A DNA stretch of 53,072 nt from positions 1 to 53,072 of IMG/VR virus record IMGVR_UViG_3300020442_004221; one strand, 5' to 3'. Position numbers and translations under genes: made by a program. Shown one piece after another: positions 49,008 through 53,072 of this stretch. Under the pieces are notes generated by a model. It searched no databases and was not told where the DNA came from. It saw only the letters and a program-made list of their open reading frames with translations. The DNA is from a virus. Within the stretch, counting starts at the first letter, position 1. Every line of letters begins with the position of its first letter.

Positions 49008-49940
49008 TTATTGTTTTATAATTTTATATCTATCAAATTTCTTATATCTAACAATAGGCTGATTATCAAAATGATACCATTTTATATCTATATATTTTTC
49101 ATCTTGATAGTGAATATAACCGAAAACGTGCAAGTCTTCTGTTAAATAACATAGCTTATTGTATGTAATTCTTAAGTGTAGTTTTCTGTATTGACTGTTA
49201 AAAACAGTATAATTTTGTGTAATACAGGGTGAGAACTTTAAGCCTTCTGATGTGATAATATATCCAAATATTCTTTCTAAGGCATGACTATATGTTCCTG
49301 TGGAGGTGTTACCATCATAAACCTTACCGGTTTCCGTAGATAGCAAGGTGTCTAAATAAGAAAAATGCTTCGATAAATATTTTTGAAAAATTTTAGTTTT
49401 AGATAAAAACATTGATCCTGCCGCAAATTTTGTATCACTAACAGTACTGTAATCAATTCCTATTAAATTGCACAAAGTATCAATTTTTTGAACATTACGA
49501 CCTTGGTTATTTTTTAAGGTTAAGAAACCATGTGATACAGTGCCTATGTGTTTCGAATTGATTGAAGATATGTTGGATTGGTAATTAAATAAATCACCTA
49601 TTAGACTATCTATAAGTATAGTTCCCCAATCAATATCTCCGTTCTTACCAAATAAAGATTGTTTAGAGTGTATCTTGATGAAATAAGGAAATTCTTTATG
49701 GCTTATTCTGGATAGTTGATGTAAAAAGGGTGCTATATCAACACCATAATTTTCATGATAGCTTATATCAACTATTCTATCTTTAAATTTATTAATAAAA
49801 CTATCTAGGAGAATATGTTTTTTATTTTTGATATTAGCAGATATAGCTATTGCAGGTTGTTTTAGTACGTTCAGTAGTGATGATAATTCTTGTAGTCTTT
49901 CTAGAGAGTATAGCTGTAATAATAAAATTGTATTACTCAT
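49008..49940 (-). CDS. RgpF-like glycosyltransferase (second copy)
   Basis: This 310-residue protein resembles the C-terminal part of the 26.6 kb gene: ISYHENYGVDIAPFLHQL, YFIKIHSKQSLFG, TKFAAGSMFLSKTKIF and TYSHALERIFGYIITSEG correspond to its motifs in order. A C-terminal tail of about 60 residues (YLTEDLHVFGYIHYQDEK) is extra. It lacks the N-terminal NPD and middle GT domain. I start at ATG 49940; 49946 is TTG. It overlaps the FGE-like gene by eight bases. Confidence 0.7.
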   Translation of the reverse strand: MSNTILLLQLYSLERLQELSSLLNVLKQPAIAISANIKNKKHILLDSFINKFKDRIVDISYHENYGVDIAPFLHQLSRISHKEFPYFIKIHSKQSLFGKNGDIDWGTILIDSLIGDLFNYQSNISSINSKHIGTVSHGFLTLKNNQGRNVQKIDTLCNLIGIDYSTVSDTKFAAGSMFLSKTKIFQKYLSKHFSYLDTLLSTETGKVYDGNTSTGTYSHALERIFGYIITSEGLKFSPCITQNYTVFNSQYRKLHLRITYNKLCYLTEDLHVFGYIHYQDEKYIDIKWYHFDNQPIVRYKKFDRYKIIKQ

Positions 49941-50907
49941 TACCAATAAATACTTTATTTTTTATAGGTGGTGTTTCGTGCTGATTAGATTTAAATAAAC
50001 ATTTAGAATTTTTATAAATTTCATAGTAATTCTCATAATGTTGATTATTATTTTTAACATATATTATATAGATATATTTCTCTAAAGTTTCTATTTGTAA
50101 ATCAAACGATAATGGGCCGTATCCATCTTTAAGAGCAATTTTATCTGCTATAATATTGTTGGATGAATCTGTCACACGAATGTAATTATCTTGCCATCCG
50201 TCACCATACACATCATATAATAAAATAGATATAGTATGGGTATCGCATTTTTTACAAAGCCTACCACTAATATAGGAACTATGATAATTATTTGACACAT
50301 AAAACTTTACCCCAGCCTTAGCGTTGGATGGATGTCTATTTTGTGCTCCACCAGCAATTAAATATTTGTTTTTTTTATTATTATCTCTTAGAATATTGAA
50401 AAACTTAAAACCAGCATTTATTAAGCCGTATGAAGAAATGTGATTTTCGTTGACATTAATCTTATCTACATCATCTTTATTATTTGGAAATATAGAATAT
50501 TTTTGTTTGTATGGGTTATAATAAACTGATTTATAGAATTCATTATAATTTGGGATCCAGTATTTATTTGATACTGAACTTTCTATTGTATCATCATTGT
50601 TTATTTCTTTATTGTTTTTCCAGTTGCAGTATTGTTGTAATTTTTCTAAATTGATGTAGGTTGCAGGTAAGTTAATGTCAATTTCATCCTTGGTATTAAA
50701 AACATTATTACTATAGTAAATTACTTGCTGTAAGTGTTCATCATATATATTTAATTTTATAGCTTCATTTCCTATATCATTTAGAAACATAGTAAAATCT
50801 TTGTAAGTAATAAAATTTCTTTGAATGAAAAAAGAATAATCTACAGAACCATATCCGTTGATATCTGATTTATTACATTTATTTTTTATTAAACAAAAAT
50901 CATTCAT
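49933..50907 (-). CDS. Degenerate FGE/SUMF1-like segment plus YGDGW domain protein
   Basis: The protein has about 190 residues related by layout to formylglycine-generating enzyme and other C-type-lectin-fold proteins: SFFIQRNFITYKDFTMFLND, KYWIPNYNEFYKSVYYNPYK, then SSYGLINAGFKFFNIL and AGGAQNRHPSNAKAGVKFYV. The late part follows FGE order but lacks its catalytic Cys pair. Residues ~235-300 are a separate beta domain with CDTHTISILLYDVYGDGWQD and IRVTDSSNNI, the YGDGWN pattern found in surface proteins. It is probably a receptor-binding or decoration protein. It overlaps the next gene upstream in sequence by eight bases. Confidence 0.55.
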   Translation of the reverse strand: MNDFCLIKNKCNKSDINGYGSVDYSFFIQRNFITYKDFTMFLNDIGNEAIKLNIYDEHLQQVIYYSNNVFNTKDEIDINLPATYINLEKLQQYCNWKNNKEINNDDTIESSVSNKYWIPNYNEFYKSVYYNPYKQKYSIFPNNKDDVDKINVNENHISSYGLINAGFKFFNILRDNNKKNKYLIAGGAQNRHPSNAKAGVKFYVSNNYHSSYISGRLCKKCDTHTISILLYDVYGDGWQDNYIRVTDSSNNIIADKIALKDGYGPLSFDLQIETLEKYIYIIYVKNNNQHYENYYEIYKNSKCLFKSNQHETPPIKNKVFIGNE

Positions 50908-51598
50908 ATTGAGTTTGTATTGATAAAGAATTTATAGTTTCATTAACTGGATTATTTAGTATTGTATAATTACTAAAATCAAATTTAATTTTTTCGCAAG
51001 GTATTCTATTGAATTCATCATGTGAAATATTATTATAGTTATATACAGAAATTATATCAAGATCATTATTTATATTAACATTGTCTACATTCTTGCGGAT
51101 AGAAGTTAGAAAAATAGACTTGTTATGAAATATATATATGTATGCATAAGCAATATAGTCTTTGTATTTATTAATACATGTCCATACTTGGTTATAACCT
51201 ATCCACTTTGTAAAAATAAATTTACTTCCATTATCAACAGACAACAGTATGTTAGGTAAGTTTTTAACGAAAGTATTATCCTGGCATATGCAATTCATTT
51301 CATTTAAGTCATAATTTAATTTAATTAATTCAATAGCATCGCTTGAAGGTATTAGTATGTTTTTAATATTTGTATCTAAATTTTTTACGCCCCAATTTGT
51401 ATTTATATTTAATGGTAGTGTACCCTCGTCTGCAATCTTGATTGTATCTATATGCTTTTTGTTATTTAGTGCAATTATAATTTTATTATAAGGTGTGTTG
51501 CGTAAGCTATATAAATAATTATTCCTAATAGGTGTAGAAGAATTAGAATTATTTAATAAATAGATATTATCTGAATGAAAATTGATACTTAAATGCAT
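50900..51598 (-). CDS. Hypothetical protein, 232 aa, Asn-rich
   Basis: No family was recognised. The protein is Asn- and Ile-rich, probably beta-rich (NIYLLNNSNSSTPI, IFTKWIGYNQVWTCIN, IAYAYIYIFHNKSIFLTSI). It has no signal or membrane segment. It lies between the FGE-like and the small acidic gene in the virion-like block at the right end. The very low GC of this stretch is shared with its neighbours. Confidence 0.5.
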   Translation of the reverse strand: MHLSINFHSDNIYLLNNSNSSTPIRNNYLYSLRNTPYNKIIIALNNKKHIDTIKIADEGTLPLNINTNWGVKNLDTNIKNILIPSSDAIELIKLNYDLNEMNCICQDNTFVKNLPNILLSVDNGSKFIFTKWIGYNQVWTCINKYKDYIAYAYIYIFHNKSIFLTSIRKNVDNVNINNDLDIISVYNYNNISHDEFNRIPCEKIKFDFSNYTILNNPVNETINSLSIQTQYE

Positions 51599-51607
51599 TG
51601 CTTATTT

Positions 51608-51802
51608 TTAATCAATTTTAAATATTGATGCAAAATCCTTTATGTCTGATATATTAGGTTCATTTAGAGGATCTATTACTTCTACGTTTAGATCTGATGT
51701 TATTATAATAACTTGATATGAAGATAGGCTCAAGTTATTAATTTTTGATGTCAACTTATCGTTATTAATATAATTAAATATATTTAAATTATTAACATTC
51801 AT
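51608..51802 (-). CDS. Small protein, 64 aa
   Basis: No family was recognised. The protein is acidic with short strands (YQVIIITSDLNVEVIDPL) and could be a small beta-hairpin domain. It overlaps the right-end gene by 11 bases and precedes the 232-residue gene, so it is part of the same transcript. Confidence 0.45.
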   Translation of the reverse strand: MNVNNLNIFNYINNDKLTSKINNLSLSSYQVIIITSDLNVEVIDPLNEPNISDIKDFASIFKID

Positions 51803-53072
51803 TTTCTGTATTTAACCAATTAAGCGATTTCTGCTCGTTGTGTTCAATAATAACATCCTGTTTAAATGGGTGTGGAGGACATTCTTGATCTTGTTCTATC
51901 ATAAGCATTTGTTTGGGGCTAGCAATATTATCGGAACAGTATTTATCGTATAGACACCACTTATATGGACTAGATGAAATCTTATCTTCTTTACATGGTT
52001 TTTCTGAACATGTATTTTGACAGCAATATCCTGTTTTTTGGACTATTTTAACAGAACAGTTATCTGAGCATTTATCTTTGTATTGAGATTTACATCTATC
52101 AAGCCATCTATCTGTATTAATTAATGTTATATCTAATTTTGTATATGGTCCATTGAGAATTGTGGTATCTTGACAACCATCTGTATATTCTATGTAATAA
52201 TAAATACAAATATCGTCATCTAAGCAATATTGAGTTTGCTGTACTGCTGCTGTAGTAGCTACTTGTGTAGTTGGTGGTACTGTTGGAGTTACTGTTGGAG
52301 GAGGACTGCATACTCCATCTACACAAACCTCACCAATAGCACAACACACCCCATTACAGCAAGAAAGGCTGTATTGACAGCATATAAGTCCACAGCATCG
52401 ACCCACTGCTGGGTTACAACATTGTCCTACCCCACTTTGGCAAGCTGAAACACCCCCGCAGAAAGTAGTACCGGGTATTGTTGGACAACAAACAGGTGTA
52501 CCAGCAGGATTATAACAAATAAGTTGAAAACCAATGGGGCATGGGTTTCCTGGCGGCGGTGGTGGAGGTGGTGTTGGGGGCGGAGGTGGCGGCGGTGTTG
52601 GTGGAGGAGGAGGTGGAGGAGGAACTGTTGTTGGGGGTGGTGGAGGAGGAGGTGTTGGAGGAACAGTTGGTGTTGCTGTTGGAGGAACAGTTGGCGTTGC
52701 TGTTGGTGGTACTGTTGGAGGAACAGTTGGTGGTACTGTTGGAGGAACAGTTGGTGGTACTGTTGGTGGTACTGTTGGTGGTACTGTTGGTGGTACTGTT
52801 GGAGGAACAGTTGGAGGAACAGTTGGTGTTGCTGTTGGTGGTACTGTTGGAGGAACAGTTGGTGGTACTGTTGGAGGAACAGTTGGTGGTACTGTTGGAG
52901 GAACAGTTGGAGGAACAGTTGGCGTTGCTGTTGGAGGAACGGTTGGAGGAACAGTTGGTGTTGCTGTTGGAGGAACGGTTGGAGGAACTGTTGGTGTTTC
53001 TGTTGGAGGAACGGTTGGAGGAACTGTTGGAGGAACTGTTGGTGTTTCTGTTGGAGGAACGGTTGGAGGAAC
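51792..53072 (-). CDS. Thr/Pro-repeat, poly-Pro and Cys-rich virion-like protein, 5' end beyond window
   Basis: The frame is open from the window edge to a stop at 51792 (426 codons here). In order: more than 35 four-residue units of type TVPP, TATP or TETP; a poly-proline stretch (PPPPPPPTPPPPPPPT); and a Cys-rich module with many CC pairs (QCCNPAVGRCCG, LICCQYS, CCNGVCCAIGEVCV). A shorter TVTPTVPPTT linker and a C-terminal Cys-rich domain (residues ~130 before the end) follow. A GTG at 52406 is not the start, because the coding pattern continues upstream. Such a stalk is like mucin or other O-glycosylated fibres. Pro/Cys composition is shared with the 28 kb virion-like protein. Confidence 0.75.
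   Translation of the reverse strand, partial: VPPTVPPTETPTVPPTVPPTVPPTETPTVPPTVPPTATPTVPPTVPPTATPTVPPTVPPTVPPTVPPTVPPTVPPTVPPTATPTVPPTVPPTVPPTVPPTVPPTVPPTVPPTVPPTVPPTVPPTATPTVPPTATPTVPPTPPPPPPPTTVPPPPPPPPTPPPPPPPTPPPPPPPGNPCPIGFQLICYNPAGTPVCCPTIPGTTFCGGVSACQSGVGQCCNPAVGRCCGLICCQYSLSCCNGVCCAIGEVCVDGVCSPPPTVTPTVPPTTQVATTAAVQQTQYCLDDDICIYYYIEYTDGCQDTTILNGPYTKLDITLINTDRWLDRCKSQYKDKCSDNCSVKIVQKTGYCCQNTCSEKPCKEDKISSSPYKWCLYDKYCSDNIASPKQMLMIEQDQECPPHPFKQDVIIEHNEQKSLNWLNTENEC
52632..53072. repeat. 12-bp in-frame tandem repeat (TVPP/TATP/TETP)
   Basis: About 36 copies of a 12-base unit, with variants ggaggaacagtt, ggtggtactgtt, ggtgttgctgtt, ggaggaacggtt and ggtgtttctgtt. Variants alternate irregularly and continue past the window edge. 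As the unit is a multiple of three, copy-number change would lengthen or shorten the stalk without breaking the frame. Confidence 0.85.

Noticed and set aside
52404-52406. GTG at 52406 as start of the right-end gene
   Set aside because: The frame stays open and coding-like (Cys-rich, poly-Pro, TVPP repeats) to the window edge.
1-53072. Plus-strand open frames over the window, some above 100 codons
   Set aside because: Each lies opposite a real minus-strand gene, has no ribosome site and no family motif; they are shadows of the coding strand.
52632-53072. CRISPR-like array
   Set aside because: The repeat is a 12-base in-frame tandem repeat without spacers, coding for Thr/Pro units.
1-53072. 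tRNA genes
   Set aside because: No gap is long enough except those described, and none holds a cloverleaf or a GTTC-A/T loop.

Overview
This 53 kb window is AT-rich and densely packed. Every gene I can support lies on the minus strand, gaps are mostly under 100 bases, and neighbouring genes commonly overlap by ATGA, TAATG or longer. The gene set is that of a large tailed double-stranded DNA phage: a phage replisome, RecA/UvsX-like recombinase, PhoH, a phage-type sigma factor, ClpP-like protease, nucleotide metabolism, many glycosyltransferases and long repetitive virion-like proteins. There are no tRNAs, no photosynthesis genes, no terminase/portal/major capsid gene that I can recognise, and no CRISPR array. 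I cannot name the host from this window. All descriptions below follow the direction of transcription, from high to low coordinates.

Right part (about 53.1 to 43.2 kb). A gene cut by the window edge encodes a mucin-like Thr/Pro repeat stalk with a poly-proline and a cysteine-rich module. It is followed by small unknown proteins, a protein with a degenerate formylglycine-generating-enzyme/C-type-lectin-like segment and a YGDGW domain, and a RgpF-like glycosyltransferase. A macro-domain protein with its own sigma70-type promoter, a 34-residue membrane microprotein, a nucleoside 2-deoxyribosyltransferase-like protein, a GT-A glycosyltransferase, a GMP reductase and a GT4 glycosyltransferase come next.

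Middle part (about 43.2 to 22.9 kb). This holds a conserved phage virion-associated protein, a PAP2 phosphatase, a sigma factor, small unknown proteins, a ClpP-like protease, a DeoC-like protein and three glycosyltransferases (GT60-, GT2- and GT25-like). A run of small membrane or secreted proteins follows, including a ComEA-like helix-hairpin-helix protein, a papain-family protease and a GlsB/YeaQ-type protein. Then come a Pro/Cys-rich virion-like protein, a second RgpF-like protein, the GDP-L-fucose pathway (Gmd and Fcl) and another large glycosyltransferase.

Left part (about 22.9 kb to 0). This is the nucleotide and replication block: dCMP deaminase, class II ribonucleotide reductase, PhoH, HNH nuclease, small zinc and helix-turn-helix proteins, RecA/UvsX-like recombinase, DnaB-like helicase, DnaG-like primase, dNMP kinase, a RecB/Cas4-type nuclease, a DNA polymerase III alpha subunit split into two genes with a proofreading exonuclease gene between them, and SSB. 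SSB has its own promoter and is followed by the only strong intrinsic terminator I see. Past it lies a second glycan cassette (two GT-B glycosyltransferases and small transferase-like proteins), an EDxHD-like nuclease and a partial gene.

Together, about eleven glycosyltransferases plus GDP-fucose synthesis suggest that the phage builds its own glycans, plausibly on repetitive virion proteins such as the Thr/Pro stalk. Two promoter types are visible: sigma70-like boxes upstream of ssb, dCMP deaminase, ribonucleotide reductase and the macro-domain gene, and a TGGTGTAT element upstream of three genes in the virion/membrane part that may be read by the phage sigma factor.
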